Of a stretch of DNA of 64,000 nt, positions 53,203-62,431 are shown piece after piece. The translations under genes were made by a program, and so were the position numbers. The notes under the pieces were generated by a model. The model had not been told where the DNA came from, ran no database searches, and saw only the letters and a list, made by a program, of their open reading frames with translations. Positions within the stretch are counted from its first letter, which is position 1. Each line of letters begins with the position of its first letter. This DNA comes from Paraburkholderia dilworthii (lineage in GTDB: Bacteria > Pseudomonadota > Gammaproteobacteria > Burkholderiales > Burkholderiaceae), in assembly GCF_000472525.1 (NCBI RefSeq), contig NZ_AWZT01000008.1, positions 144,560 through 208,559 on the forward strand, written 5' to 3'.

Positions 53203-54929
53203 TGAGGGCGCCCATGCACGATTCAACTCCATTACCCGGCGAGGCTGTGCCGAGCGATGCCGACGCACTGCATCACCTCGGCCTTGCGTACTTCCGCGAC
53301 GGAGCGCTCGACCGTGCATGCGAGCAGCTCGATCGCGCATTGACCGTCGCGCCGGAGCGTGCGGACGTCTGGGAGCATCGCGGGTTGCTTGCCGTGCTGC
53401 GCGGCGAGCGGATCGCGGCCGAGGCGTTCTACTACAGGGCGCTGAACTTGAGCGGTGGCAGTGCCTGCCTGCATCGGAATCTGGCGGATTGTCTGAAGCT
53501 ATCCGGGCGACTTACCGAGGCGCGCCAGCACTATCTGAACGCGTTGAGCTTCGAGCCCACGCTGCACCATGCAGTTCGCGCGCTCGCGCAGATCTGCACG
53601 GATGAAGCGCAGCACGCCGATGCAGCGCAGTACTGGCTGCGCGCATGGGCACTCGACTCCGCCAGCATTGAAGATGCGTTCCGGCTGATCGCGGCTTTGT
53701 CGAAGGCGCAGCGCGATATTGCGATCGACGATCTGCTGCCGGCGCTGCGCGCACGCTGCGCCACCGATCCCGCAGCGCTCGAACAACTCGCATTTACGCT
53801 GAATGGAGCGCAGCGATTTGCCGACGCTATCAGCGTCGCGAGACAGGCGATCGGTCTCGATCCGCACAATGCGTGGCTGCATCACAATGCATCGTTCGCG
53901 CTCAATATGCTGGGCGATTTCGAGCAGATGCACGTGCATACCGCCGAGGCCGCTCGCCTGATGCCCGAGAGCGCACCGATGCAGTTCAATCTCGCGGCAG
54001 CGCAACTGCGGGCGGGCGACTTCGAACGAGGCTGGAGACAATACCGGTGGCACGACGCGCTGCCGGAAAATCACAACCTGGTTCGCCCGGATTTCCCGGA
54101 GTGGCGAGGTGAGCGCGTTCTGGGCAGCCGGTTTCTGTTGATCGGCGAGCAGGGACTTGGCGATCAGATCCAGTTCTTGCGCATGGCCGACTGGCTGCAT
54201 CGGCGTGGCGCGCAGGTGGACGTGTGGGTCGAAGAGCCGCTTGGCGATGTGGCTCGCCAGGCGGCCGGCGTGCATGCGGCCTGGACCTCGGTGCCGCCTG
54301 GCCCCTACGACTACTGGTGCCGCATGTTGCGGATGCCGGCGCATATGAACCTCGAGTTGTCGATGTTGCCGCTTGCCACGGCGTATCTGCAAGCAAGGCC
54401 CGCAGACGCGCAGCGTTGGCATGATCGCGTGGAAGCGCTCGGCGCCGTGAACTCAGAAGGCCCGTTCAAAAAGCGCGTCGGCATCGTATGGGCAGGCAAT
54501 CCGGCTTACGAGCTCGATCGCTACCGCTCCGTTCCGCTTCGGCAATGGCGGCGGCTTCTGGAACAGCCGGGCGTGCGGTGGTTCTCGCTACAGAAAGGCG
54601 ATGCGCAGCACGACGCCGCGGCCTGGTCCGAGAGTATCGACATGCATGTGCTCGGGCCCGAGATTCACAGCTTCCAGGATACGCTGGCGATCATTCAGTC
54701 GCTCGATCTCGTAATCACGGTGGATACCGCGGTCGCGCATCTGGCAGGGGCATGCGGCGCGCCGGTATGGGTGCTGGTGCCCACCTTCACCGACTGGCGC
54801 TGGATGGTGGCGCGCGCCGATAGTCCGTGGTATCCGTCAATGCGTCTTTTCAGACAGCGCGAGTTGAATCAGTGGGGTGCGGTGCTTGCTGACGTCGCGC
54901 AAGCGCTGCGGGAGTATCTCGGGACGTGA
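53202..54929 (+). CDS. TPR protein with GT-B glycosyltransferase-like domain, copy 2
   Basis: A 575-residue paralog of the preceding gene. TPR-like repeats fill about 1-270 (ALHHLGLAYFRDGALDRACEQL, HRNLADCLKLSGRLTEARQHYLN). The GT-B part has FLLIGEQGLGDQIQFLRMADWLH, VGIVWAGNPAYELDRYRSV and LVITVDTAVAHLAGACGAPVWVLVP. The last is a typical donor-binding motif and is better conserved than in copy 1. The ATG at 53202 shares a base with the TGA before it; an ATG at 53214 has a better GAGGG ribosome-binding site. The two genes are one transcription unit. Confidence 0.82.
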   Translation: MRAPMHDSTPLPGEAVPSDADALHHLGLAYFRDGALDRACEQLDRALTVAPERADVWEHRGLLAVLRGERIAAEAFYYRALNLSGGSACLHRNLADCLKLSGRLTEARQHYLNALSFEPTLHHAVRALAQICTDEAQHADAAQYWLRAWALDSASIEDAFRLIAALSKAQRDIAIDDLLPALRARCATDPAALEQLAFTLNGAQRFADAISVARQAIGLDPHNAWLHHNASFALNMLGDFEQMHVHTAEAARLMPESAPMQFNLAAAQLRAGDFERGWRQYRWHDALPENHNLVRPDFPEWRGERVLGSRFLLIGEQGLGDQIQFLRMADWLHRRGAQVDVWVEEPLGDVARQAAGVHAAWTSVPPGPYDYWCRMLRMPAHMNLELSMLPLATAYLQARPADAQRWHDRVEALGAVNSEGPFKKRVGIVWAGNPAYELDRYRSVPLRQWRRLLEQPGVRWFSLQKGDAQHDAAAWSESIDMHVLGPEIHSFQDTLAIIQSLDLVITVDTAVAHLAGACGAPVWVLVPTFTDWRWMVARADSPWYPSMRLFRQRELNQWGAVLADVAQALREYLGT

Positions 54930-55000
54930 GCCGGACGCGCGCTGCGCAGCCGGCCCCAACGTATTGACCCAGTTCAGGCCTGGTATGAAACGGCTGGTGG

Positions 55001-55507
55001 CTACTTCTTGCCCATCAGGGTTTCCATCGTTTCGCCACGCACGACGATCTCGGTGCGGCGGTTGAGCGCGCGGCCTTCCGGCGTGTCGTTGCTTGCAACG
55101 GGATTGTTGTACGCGTTGCCCTTCGTGCGGATACGCTCCATCGCCACGCCGCGCGCCACGAGCGCGTAACCCACGGCGGTCGCGCGCGCTTCCGAAAGCT
55201 GCTGGTTGTATTCGAGCGTGCCGACGTTGTCCGTATAGCCTTCGACGATGATCGGCTTCTTGCTGCGCTTGAGCAGGACGGCGGAACGGTCGACCACCGC
55301 GCTCGCGTCGCCGCGCACTTGCGACTTGTTGAAATCGAACAGCGCTGTTTCCGGCAGCTTGACGGCGACGCCGTCGGGGACTTGCGCGACTTCGATGCCC
55401 ACGGCCTTGTTCAACGACGTTTCGGTGTCGCGGTTCAACGGTGCCGCGCAGCCTGCCACCAGCAGCACCGACATTGCGCAGGCGCTCATGCCTAGAAGTT
55501 TTTTCAT
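55001..55507 (-). CDS. OmpA-family outer-membrane lipoprotein
   Basis: A 168-residue lipoprotein with signal peptide and lipobox LLVAGC (cysteine near 20), then a short linker and a C-terminal OmpA/MotB peptidoglycan-binding domain. The domain shows LFDFNKSQVRGDA, IIVEGYTDNVGTLEYNQQLSEARATAV and the conserved N-RRTEIVV end. It would tether outer membrane to peptidoglycan like Pal or YiaD. The start at 55507 is well supported; the longer frame is not. Monocistronic. Confidence 0.92.
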   Translation of the reverse strand: MKKLLGMSACAMSVLLVAGCAAPLNRDTETSLNKAVGIEVAQVPDGVAVKLPETALFDFNKSQVRGDASAVVDRSAVLLKRSKKPIIVEGYTDNVGTLEYNQQLSEARATAVGYALVARGVAMERIRTKGNAYNNPVASNDTPEGRALNRRTEIVVRGETMETLMGKK

Positions 55508-55745
55508 GTTTGTTCTCTCGTTCGTTTGCAGATCGGGTGGCGCGCCCGCCGATAGTGGGCGAATCGCCGGTTCGTGAAGCACGGAGGTTTTATCGTGCGT
55601 CGCGGCGACGGAGAATCGGACTTTTCCGAAATCGGCAGCTTGAGTGAGGGTTTCGATCCCGATGCGGCGATCAAGCCAAATCGCCGGAAAACGCGCGTGC
55701 GGGCCGGGCAATCGTCCGACAGTGGCGCCGTTATAATCCGAACCC

Positions 55746-56477
55746 ATGCCTATTCGTTTCGATGCCGCCGACGCGCACTGGCGCGTCGCTCCCTTGCCTG
55801 GCTTTAGCGCCGCGCACAAAGACTGGTTGACCCGCGGCGGTTCCCTGACCGCGCATCTGCGCGCGCTCGGCGCCGTCGCCGTGCGCGTCACGCGTGAAGG
55901 CGTGGCGTTGCCCTGGGCCGACGAGCATGCCGCGTTAGGTCTTCGCGTGCGCGGACCGGTGTGGGTGCGCGAGGTCGTCCTGTCCGTCAACGCCGTGCCG
56001 TTCGTCGCCGCGCACAGTGTTGCGCCTCTGGCCGCGAGCGTCGGCGTATGGCAGGCCACGCGGCGTTTGCGCACGCGGCCGCTTGCCGAACTGCTCTATA
56101 GCGATAGCAGCGTCGCGCGTTCGGCGCTGGTCAGCCGCCGCGTGACTGCACGACATCCGCTGTACCGGTTGGCCTCGCGGGAAGTCGGCGCAATGCCGCC
56201 GCATGCGTTGGTGGCGCGCCGCTCGGTGTTCGAGCGGCATGGCGAGCCCCTGATGGTCACCGAATGTTTTTTGCCCGCGTTGTGGACGCATCTTGCGTCT
56301 TTGCCGGAAGCTTTGCCGGAAGCGGATCACGCGGGTCTCCCGAACGCCGATGCTGCCGATGCCGCCAACGTCACGCACGCGAGCCACTCGCGCCCGCGCG
56401 AACATGGCAGGCAGATCGAACACACGGCATCGCGCGGGCATCCCGCGACGCGTGCCGCCAATGAGCGGAGCCGCTGA
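55746..56477 (+). CDS. ubiC: Chorismate pyruvate-lyase
   Basis: Cleaves chorismate to 4-hydroxybenzoate and pyruvate, the first step of ubiquinone synthesis. The first 180 or so residues are Ubi[36 protein letters not shown] and the acidic end of the active site in [12 protein letters not shown] further 60 residues (Ala/His/Arg-rich, ending RAANERSR) extend beyond the normal length of about 165. The gene overlaps the next by one base (TGATG). The neighbours are not ubiquinone genes. Confidence 0.9.
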   Translation: MPIRFDAADAHWRVAPLPGFSAAHKDWLTRGGSLTAHLRALGAVAVRVTREGVALPWADEHAALGLRVRGPVWVREVVLSVNAVPFVAAHSVAPLAASVGVWQATRRLRTRPLAELLYSDSSVARSALVSRRVTARHPLYRLASREVGAMPPHALVARRSVFERHGEPLMVTECFLPALWTHLASLPEALPEADHAGLPNADAADAANVTHASHSRPREHGRQIEHTASRGHPATRAANERSR

Positions 56478-56950
56478 TGCTGCGCGGCTTTCCTCCCGTT
56501 GCCGCCGGCGACACGCATACGCTGATACTCGGCAGTTTTCCCGGTGAAGCGTCGCTTGCCGCGACGCAGTACTACGCGCATCCGCGCAACCAGTTCTGGC
56601 GTTTGCTCGGCACCGTGCTCGAAGAACCGCTCGCGGAACTCGCCTATGAAGAGCGGTTGCGGCGCGTACTTTCGCACGGCATCGGCGTGTGGGATGTGCT
56701 CGCCGCGTGCCATCGCGAAGGCAGTCTCGATGCGGCGATCCGCAACGCGCAGCCAAACGACTTCGCTTCGCTGCGCGAACACGCGCCGGACCTGCGCAAG
56801 GTCTGCTTCAACGGCAAGACGGCGGGGCGCTTTGCGCCCGTGATCGGCGCGGCCGGCTACACGACCCTCGTATTGCCTTCGTCGAGTCCGGCCAATGCTA
56901 TGCTCTCGTTCGATCAAAAATTGCGCCTGTGGCGCGACATCCTTACATGA
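56477..56950 (+). CDS. Hypoxanthine-DNA glycosylase (UDG superfamily, family 6 type)
   Basis: A 157-residue base-excision enzyme. LILGSFPGEASLAATQYYAHPRNQFWRLLG is the family signature region (key residues G-S-F-P-G and Q-Y-Y-A-x-P-R-N-x-F-W), and VLPSSSPANA is the second motif. Family 6 enzymes remove deaminated adenine (hypoxanthine) from DNA. Stop-start overlaps with both neighbours (TGATG before, ATGA after) make it part of a tight operon. Confidence 0.88.
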   Translation: MLRGFPPVAAGDTHTLILGSFPGEASLAATQYYAHPRNQFWRLLGTVLEEPLAELAYEERLRRVLSHGIGVWDVLAACHREGSLDAAIRNAQPNDFASLREHAPDLRKVCFNGKTAGRFAPVIGAAGYTTLVLPSSSPANAMLSFDQKLRLWRDILT

Positions 56951-57858
56951 CGAAACTCATCAAGCGCGCTTCGGCTGAAGCGCGTGCATTCCGCAACCGC
57001 AATGCCGACGGCGCGGGCAAACGCGAGGCAGTGCGCAACAGGAAGCGCGCGTCGAACGACGACGATCTGCACGACGCGCCGCAAATCGAAACACCACGCA
57101 AGCCTCGTTTCGCGCCCGTCACGTTCTCGGAAGAAGGCGGCGTGCGCTATCTGCATTTCGGCACGGAATGGGTGCAAGGCGCGATGCGTCTGCGCAAGCC
57201 GGATCACATCGAACTCGAATACGCGCAGCAAATGATGGCGTGGCTGCTGTTCATCGAAACGCCAAAGCGCATCGTGCAACTCGGTCTCGGCGCGGCTGCG
57301 CTGACCAAGTTCGCGCATCGCTTCTTGAAGCGCGCCAAGGTCGAAGCGGTCGAAGTGAACCCGGCGGTCGTCATCGCGGCCCGCACGATGTTCGAACTGC
57401 CGCAAGACGACGCGCGCCTTACGGTGCATGAGACGGACGCGTGGGACTTCGTCAACGACCGCGCGAATCACGGCACCATCGGCGCATTGCAAATAGACAT
57501 CTACGATGCGACGGCGCGCGGCCCGGTGCTCGACAGCGTCGGGTTTTATCGTGCGGCTCGCGCGTGTCTGACGGATGCCGGCGTGGTCACGGTGAATCTG
57601 TTCGGCGATCACCCAAGCTTCGTGCGCAACATGAAGCGTCTGAACGAAGCGTTCGACGGCCGCGTCGTCGCGTTGCCGGAAGTGCATGACGGCAACCGCA
57701 TCGCGATTGCATTCTCCGGCCCGGCGCTCAACGTGCCTTTCACGGCGTTGCAAACACGCGCGAAGCTGATCGAAGCGGAGCTCGGCTTGCCGGCGCGCAA
57801 GTGGATCAAGGGCCTGCAGGAGTCGACGGGGCGGACGGGCGCGTCGTTCGCCATCTGA
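56947..57858 (+). CDS. Spermidine synthase-like methyltransferase-fold protein
   Basis: A 303-residue protein with an Arg/Lys-rich N-terminus (about 1-45) and a Rossmann-fold core like SpeE: ELEYAQQMMAWLLFIE, IVQLGLGAAALTKF (nucleotide-type loop) and VEAVEVNPAVVIAAR. The SpeE aspartates that bind the amine are partly replaced (QIDIYDATARG), so true aminopropyl transfer is uncertain; many such homologs are annotated only as spermidine-synthase-like. It overlaps the glycosylase gene by four bases. Confidence 0.85.
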   Translation: MTKLIKRASAEARAFRNRNADGAGKREAVRNRKRASNDDDLHDAPQIETPRKPRFAPVTFSEEGGVRYLHFGTEWVQGAMRLRKPDHIELEYAQQMMAWLLFIETPKRIVQLGLGAAALTKFAHRFLKRAKVEAVEVNPAVVIAARTMFELPQDDARLTVHETDAWDFVNDRANHGTIGALQIDIYDATARGPVLDSVGFYRAARACLTDAGVVTVNLFGDHPSFVRNMKRLNEAFDGRVVALPEVHDGNRIAIAFSGPALNVPFTALQTRAKLIEAELGLPARKWIKGLQESTGRTGASFAI

Positions 57859-58294
57859 ATCCGACCGGTTCCGAAGAGGCCAGGCCATGACAGCCTGGCC
57901 TCACCGCAACAAACGTCGCATCCGCGCGACGCAACCCGGATCTGCGATCTATCCGGCATTGAAGCGGCAACTCCGCCGTTTTCCCACCAGGTGCAAATAC
58001 GACTGAGGCCGCAAGAGGCACGCCGCGCGGCTGCTTTGGCCAAGCCCGTTCGCCGCTCGCCGGCATTCGCTGAAACGCCGTCTCGCTGGCTCTGACAGCA
58101 GCGCCCATGCCTCGGGTCGTCCCTGCTTGACCGCACGTTCGCGGCTCCTATACTCTTTCGAGGCTTTCGGGGCACTCGTGTCAGATGCGGGGCGATCTTC
58201 CGCGGGCTTGCTGCCGCGAGGCGGTCCTCCACGTTGGGGGCCACCACCCGTCGAACACGGGCCAACATTTCAATAATAGGGAAGAGGAGACGTC
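57859..58294. other. Intergenic region before the mctP operon
   Basis: About 435 bases with no supported gene. It holds the hairpin at 57876 and the promoter region of the DUF3311 gene. Confidence 0.4.
57876..57902 (+). terminator. Hairpin after the SpeE-like gene
   Basis: GAGGCCAGGC and GCCTGGCCTC form a perfect 10-bp stem with a seven-base loop, 17 bases after the stop. No T run. Confidence 0.65.
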
Positions 58295-58534
58295 ATGGCT
58301 CACGACGCCGACGCGAAAAAAGCCAGCAAGCACTGGCTCTGGCTGTTGCTGTTGCCCTGGATCGCTATGGTCTGGGTGCCGTCGTATAACAAGGTCGAAC
58401 CGGTTCTGTTCGAGTTTCCGTTCTTCTACTGGTATCAGCTCCTCTGGGTGCTGATCAGCGCGGTCATCACGGCGCTCGTGTACTTCAAGACCAAGACGCG
58501 CTCGTCGGGCCGTCCGCAGGGGGACGCACGATAA
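58295..58534 (+). CDS. DUF3311 membrane protein, MctP partner
   Basis: A 79-residue two-helix membrane protein (WLWLLLLPWIAMVWV and FYWYQLLWVLISAVITALVYF) with the DUF3311 signature including SYNKVEPVLFEFPFFYWYQL. DUF3311 genes almost always precede a sodium:solute symporter of the MctP type, as here, and overlap it by one base (TAATG). It is probably a small subunit or assembly factor. Confidence 0.9.
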   Translation: MAHDADAKKASKHWLWLLLLPWIAMVWVPSYNKVEPVLFEFPFFYWYQLLWVLISAVITALVYFKTKTRSSGRPQGDAR

Positions 58535-60084
58535 TGAACGCCATCGCAACTTTCGTCTTCGTCCTGTTTTTCATCGGCGTCACGATTCTCGGCTTTATCG
58601 CGGCCCACTGGCGGCGCGGCGATCTCGCCCATCTGGAAGAGTGGGGTCTCGGCGGCCGGCGCTTCGGCACCATCGTCACCTGGTTCCTGCTGGGCGGCGA
58701 TCTGTATACCGCGTACACCTTTATCGCCGTGCCGGCGCTGGTATTCGGTGCGGGCGCAACGGGTTTCTTCGCGCTGCCGTACACGATCCTGATCTACCCG
58801 TTCGCGTTCGTCGTGTTCCCGAAACTGTGGAGTATCGCCAAACGTCAGGGCTACGTGACGTCGGCGGACTTCGTGTCGGCACGCTACGGCAGCCGCATGC
58901 TCGCTCTCGCGATTGCCGTGACCGGCATCGTCGCGACCATGCCGTACATCGCGCTGCAACTGGTCGGCATCGAAGTGGTGATCGGTGCGCTCGGCTTCGA
59001 CACGAAGGGCTTTGTCGGCGATCTGCCGCTGATCATCGCGTTCGCGATCCTGGCCGCGTACACGTACACGTCGGGGCTGCGGGCGCCGGCCATGATCGCG
59101 GTCGTCAAGGACGTCCTGATCTACATCACGATCTTCGCCGCGATCATCGTGATTCCGCCACAACTGGGCGGCTTCGGTCACATCTTCAGCGCGGTGCCGC
59201 CGGCCAAGTTGCTGCTGAAGGCGCCGGACGTGTCGAGCCTGAACGGCTATAGCGCGTATGCGACGCTGGCGGTGGGTTCGGCGCTCGCGCTGTTCCTGTA
59301 CCCGCACTCGATCACGGCGGTGTTGTCGTCGAAATCGGGCAACACGATCCGCCGCAATATGGCGATGCTGCCGGCTTACTCGCTGGTGCTCGGCCTGCTC
59401 GCGCTGCTCGGCTTCATGGCGCTCGCTTCGGGCGTGAAGGACATGCCGGAATTCGCGCCGTACTTCAAGGCGTTCGGCCCGAACTTCGCGGTGCCCGCGC
59501 TGTTCCTGCACTTCTTCCCGTCGTGGTTCGTCGGTGTCGCGTTCGCGGCGATCGGCATCGGCGCGCTGGTGCCGGCGGCGATCATGTCGATTGCGGCGGC
59601 GAACCTGTACACACGCAACATCCATAAGGAGTTCGTGAACCGCAACATGACGCACGAGCAGGAGACCAACGTCGCGAAGCTGGTGTCGCTGATCGTCAAG
59701 GTCGGCGCGGTCGCCTTCATTCTCGGCCTGCCGCTGACGTACGCGATCCAGTTGCAGTTGCTCGGCGGCATCTGGATTATTCAGACGCTGCCTGCGATCG
59801 TGCTGGGTCTCTACACGCGCGTGCTCGACTATCGCGGCTTGCTGCTCGGTTGGGCAGTGGGCATTGCGACCGGCACATGGATGGCCATTTCGCTGAAGCT
59901 CGCCGGTTCGATCTTTACGATTCACCTGTTCGGCATGGCGATTCCCGGCTATGCGGCGGTGTGGTCGCTGATCGTGAACCTGGTGGTGGCCGTGGTGGTT
60001 AGCGTGCTCGTGCGCGCTTTCGGTATGCAGCGCGCCGAAGACCGCACGCGTCCGGAAGACTATCTGGACGTGGTCGAGAGCTAA
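58534..60084 (+). CDS. mctP: Monocarboxylate uptake permease, sodium:solute symporter family
   Basis: A 516-residue inner-membrane symporter with 13 or so helices. WGLGGRRFGTIVTWFLLGGDLYTAYTF is the SSS entry region (GGR and the D/Y residues), and ASSGVKDMPEFAP-like loops match MctP. By homology it takes up pyruvate, lactate or acetate; the rhizobial MctP is the named prototype. Symbol based on family and DUF3311 partnership. A terminator follows at 60109. Confidence 0.88.
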   Translation: MNAIATFVFVLFFIGVTILGFIAAHWRRGDLAHLEEWGLGGRRFGTIVTWFLLGGDLYTAYTFIAVPALVFGAGATGFFALPYTILIYPFAFVVFPKLWSIAKRQGYVTSADFVSARYGSRMLALAIAVTGIVATMPYIALQLVGIEVVIGALGFDTKGFVGDLPLIIAFAILAAYTYTSGLRAPAMIAVVKDVLIYITIFAAIIVIPPQLGGFGHIFSAVPPAKLLLKAPDVSSLNGYSAYATLAVGSALALFLYPHSITAVLSSKSGNTIRRNMAMLPAYSLVLGLLALLGFMALASGVKDMPEFAPYFKAFGPNFAVPALFLHFFPSWFVGVAFAAIGIGALVPAAIMSIAAANLYTRNIHKEFVNRNMTHEQETNVAKLVSLIVKVGAVAFILGLPLTYAIQLQLLGGIWIIQTLPAIVLGLYTRVLDYRGLLLGWAVGIATGTWMAISLKLAGSIFTIHLFGMAIPGYAAVWSLIVNLVVAVVVSVLVRAFGMQRAEDRTRPEDYLDVVES

Positions 60085-60108
60085 GACTCAACGCCACAAC
60101 AGTCGTAG

Positions 60109-60143
60109 CGCCCGCGGACGAGAGCCCGCGGGCGTTTGTATTT
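60109..60143 (+). terminator. Rho-independent terminator after mctP
   Basis: CGCCCGCGG and CCGCGGGCG form a 9-bp stem with an eight-base loop, followed by TTTGTATTT, 25 bases after the mctP stop. Confidence 0.8.
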
Positions 60144-60202
60144 ACAGCGCACTCCAGGGCACGATAGCAGGACTTTCTCCCAAAGCGTTCGTCGCGTCCC
60201 TT

Positions 60203-61432
60203 ATGGCTCCTGCCGATTCCCGCACCGTGATTCCGCGCCGCTCGGCGGTGAGCCGGATGGTTCGCGCGGTTACGTCGCCGTATTACCGCTATCGACACGC
60301 GAAGATTCTGCACAGCCTGCGCGTGGGCCTGGCGATGTTGTTCTCGATTCTTGCGACCACCGGCATCGACATTCCGCACGGCATCTGGTCGTCGGTGACG
60401 CTGCTCGTGGTGATCGGCGGTTTGCAGCATCACGGCAATATCCGCAAGAAAGCGGCGGAGCGGGCCGCCGGTACGTTGCTCGGAGCGTCCATCGGGCTGC
60501 TACTGATCGTGCAGCAGAATCTGCTTGGCTCGCTGCCGCTCACCTTCGTGCTGATGTCGATTGTCGCCGCGATCTGCGCCTGGTTCGCGATCGGCGCGTC
60601 GGGCTATATCGGGTTGTTGACGGCCATCACGATGTGTATCGTCGCCGGGCATGGCGACAATGTGATCGACGTTGGCTTGTGGCGCACGCTCAATGTGTTG
60701 ATCGGCATTGTGATCGCGCTGGCTTTTTCCTTTGCGCTGCCGCTGCACGCAACTTATTCTTGGCGTTACGGGATCGCGGCCAATCTGCGCGAATGCGCGC
60801 GCATTTACACGCGTTTGCTGGAAGGCGAGACGGTTGGCGACGAGGAACAGGTCAAGCGTTTTCTGGAAATCAACCGGCGCCTCGTGCAACTGCGTTCCCT
60901 GATGCCTTCGGTAGCGAAGGAGATCGACGTGCCGCAGGCGAAGCTCGAGGAGATTCAGCGGCTGCATCGCTCGGTACTCAGTTCGCTCGAACTGCTCGCA
61001 ACCGGTCCGCTGATGCAGGCCGACGCCGCGTCGCGCACGGCCTATGCGGAGCAGTGCGCCGCGCAGGTGCAGGCGGTGCGCGCCATTTTGCTGGCGATCG
61101 CGCGCGCTCTGCGCTTTGGCCGCGCGACCCATTTCGGTATTCCGGCGGCCGGCGAACCGGCGGCCGGCGAACCGATGGCTGGCGAACCGGTGGCTGGCAG
61201 TCCGGTGGCCGGCAGTCCGGTGGCCGGCAATCCGGTGGCCGGCAATCCGGTGGCATTGCCGCACGAGCAAGCGAGGGGCAATGCGGTGCTTAAACTGCCG
61301 CCCGACCTGCAAGGACCGTATTGGCTCGCGCAGCGGCTCGCGGAACAGGTCGATCGCTTGCGCGCGGCGTTGCTAGAGACCGAGCCCAACTGGAACATCG
61401 AGCGGCGCTCGCGGACTTCGCAGAAGGCTTAG
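60203..61432 (+). CDS. Short FUSC-family membrane protein with internal repeat
   Basis: A 409-residue protein. The first 210 residues hold the FUSC-type membrane half: SLRVGLAMLFSILATTGIDIPHGIWSSVTLLVVIGGLQHHGNIRKKAAER is the family core (key S-L-R, W and GG-QHHG), followed by more helices. The cytoplasmic half (210-409) contains a tandem five-residue repeat PxAGx at about 314-348. Full-length FUSC/aromatic-acid exporters are near 650-700 residues with two membrane halves, so this is a single-half version. Likely an exporter subunit; substrate unknown. Confidence 0.85.
   Translation: MAPADSRTVIPRRSAVSRMVRAVTSPYYRYRHAKILHSLRVGLAMLFSILATTGIDIPHGIWSSVTLLVVIGGLQHHGNIRKKAAERAAGTLLGASIGLLLIVQQNLLGSLPLTFVLMSIVAAICAWFAIGASGYIGLLTAITMCIVAGHGDNVIDVGLWRTLNVLIGIVIALAFSFALPLHATYSWRYGIAANLRECARIYTRLLEGETVGDEEQVKRFLEINRRLVQLRSLMPSVAKEIDVPQAKLEEIQRLHRSVLSSLELLATGPLMQADAASRTAYAEQCAAQVQAVRAILLAIARALRFGRATHFGIPAAGEPAAGEPMAGEPVAGSPVAGSPVAGNPVAGNPVALPHEQARGNAVLKLPPDLQGPYWLAQRLAEQVDRLRAALLETEPNWNIERRSRTSQKA
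61142..61246 (+). repeat. 15-bp in-frame tandem repeat inside the FUSC gene
   Basis: Seven units of 15 bp encode Pro-(Ala/Met/Val)-Ala-Gly-(Glu/Ser/Asn); the later ones are CCGGTGGCCGGCAGT and CCGGTGGCCGGCAAT. Units drift gradually from one end to the other, as expected of successive duplication. Copy-number change would add or remove five residues without a frameshift. Confidence 0.92.
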
Positions 61433-61658
61433 GTGGTTGTGCCGGAGGTGCTGTCGGTTGAGGGTCTGGCGGTGTGGCTGTGGCTAAGGCTAGGGCTGAG
61501 GCTGTAACAGCCGCGCAGCGGCTACGCCTAGGCATGCGGGCGTGACAGCGCCGCCTGTCCCCGCCGCAACGGCCATTGCGACTACCCTCACGACCGTCGG
61601 CGTCGCGGCCAAACCGTCACGCGTCGCGCCGCGCCGGGCAAGGGCCGCTCACCATCAA

Positions 61659-62078
61659 TTACTCATGCGGCAGCGTCACCATCCACATGAGACCGAAGCG
61701 GTCCACCGCCATGCCAAAGCCTTTGCTCCAGAACGTCTCGCCCCAAGGCATGACGATCTGCCCGCCGTCGGCGAGCGCGTTGAAGTACTTCTGCGCCAAT
61801 GCCGTGTCGTCCGCGGTCAACGACAGGCTGAAGCCGCTCATGGGCTTCGCGTCCTGGTCGCAATTGCCGTCGGACGCCATCCACTGGGTCGAGCCCATCT
61901 GCACGTTCGCATGCATGATCTTGTCCTCGACGCCCGGACGAGGCTGATTCTGCGGATCGGGCGGTGCGTCCTTGAAGCGCATCATGGACGTGACTTCGGC
62001 GCCGAGGTGCTGGCGGTAATAGTCGAGCGCTTCTTCGCAGCGTCCGTTGAAAAATACGTAGGGTTGAACTTCCATCAT
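61659..62078 (-). CDS. PhnB-like VOC superfamily protein
   Basis: A 139-residue glyoxalase-fold protein. VQPYVFFNGRCEEALDYYRQHLGAEV is the PhnB/DUF1428-type opening and MAVDRFGLMWMVTLPHE the end. Such proteins are small dimers; despite the PhnB name most are not phosphonate enzymes. It lies alone on the minus strand, downstream of transaldolase but separated by a strong hairpin. Confidence 0.88.
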   Translation of the reverse strand: MMEVQPYVFFNGRCEEALDYYRQHLGAEVTSMMRFKDAPPDPQNQPRPGVEDKIMHANVQMGSTQWMASDGNCDQDAKPMSGFSLSLTADDTALAQKYFNALADGGQIVMPWGETFWSKGFGMAVDRFGLMWMVTLPHE

Positions 62079-62431
62079 CGTCTCCCGAAATATGGATGTG
62101 GGACGCCTTCGTGCCCGGCAAGCAAAGAGCAGACGTGCAGACCATTTTAGGTAACGGTTTTCGGATGATTGTGACTTTCTATCGTGAAGAAAAGACGACT
62201 AGCCTGCGACGACCGGGCCATCGTTGCCCGATCAGCGAAGGCGCGAACCGGCGGTAAACGGCGCGGAGCCCCGAACCTCCCGGTTCGGGGCTCCGCGTTG
62301 CGGTGCTATCCGTGACTGCGCGCGTTGCAGTGGCGCGCGCCGACTCTCAAACCGGGAACACGGAGACGAAACAATGCTGGACGCGGATCCTGGCCGTCGA
62401 AGCCGGCGGCCGGACCCGCTGACGAAACCGT
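62079..62431. other. Intergenic region between the VOC gene and tal
   Basis: About 350 bases without a gene. Its main feature is the 16-bp hairpin at 62262; the rest should hold the VOC promoter. Confidence 0.45.
62262..62297. terminator. 16-bp perfect hairpin after transaldolase
   Basis: CGCGGAGCCCCGAACC pairs without mismatch with GGTTCGGGGCTCCGCG across a four-base loop. It lies 135 bases after the tal stop on the minus strand. No T run. Confidence 0.7.
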
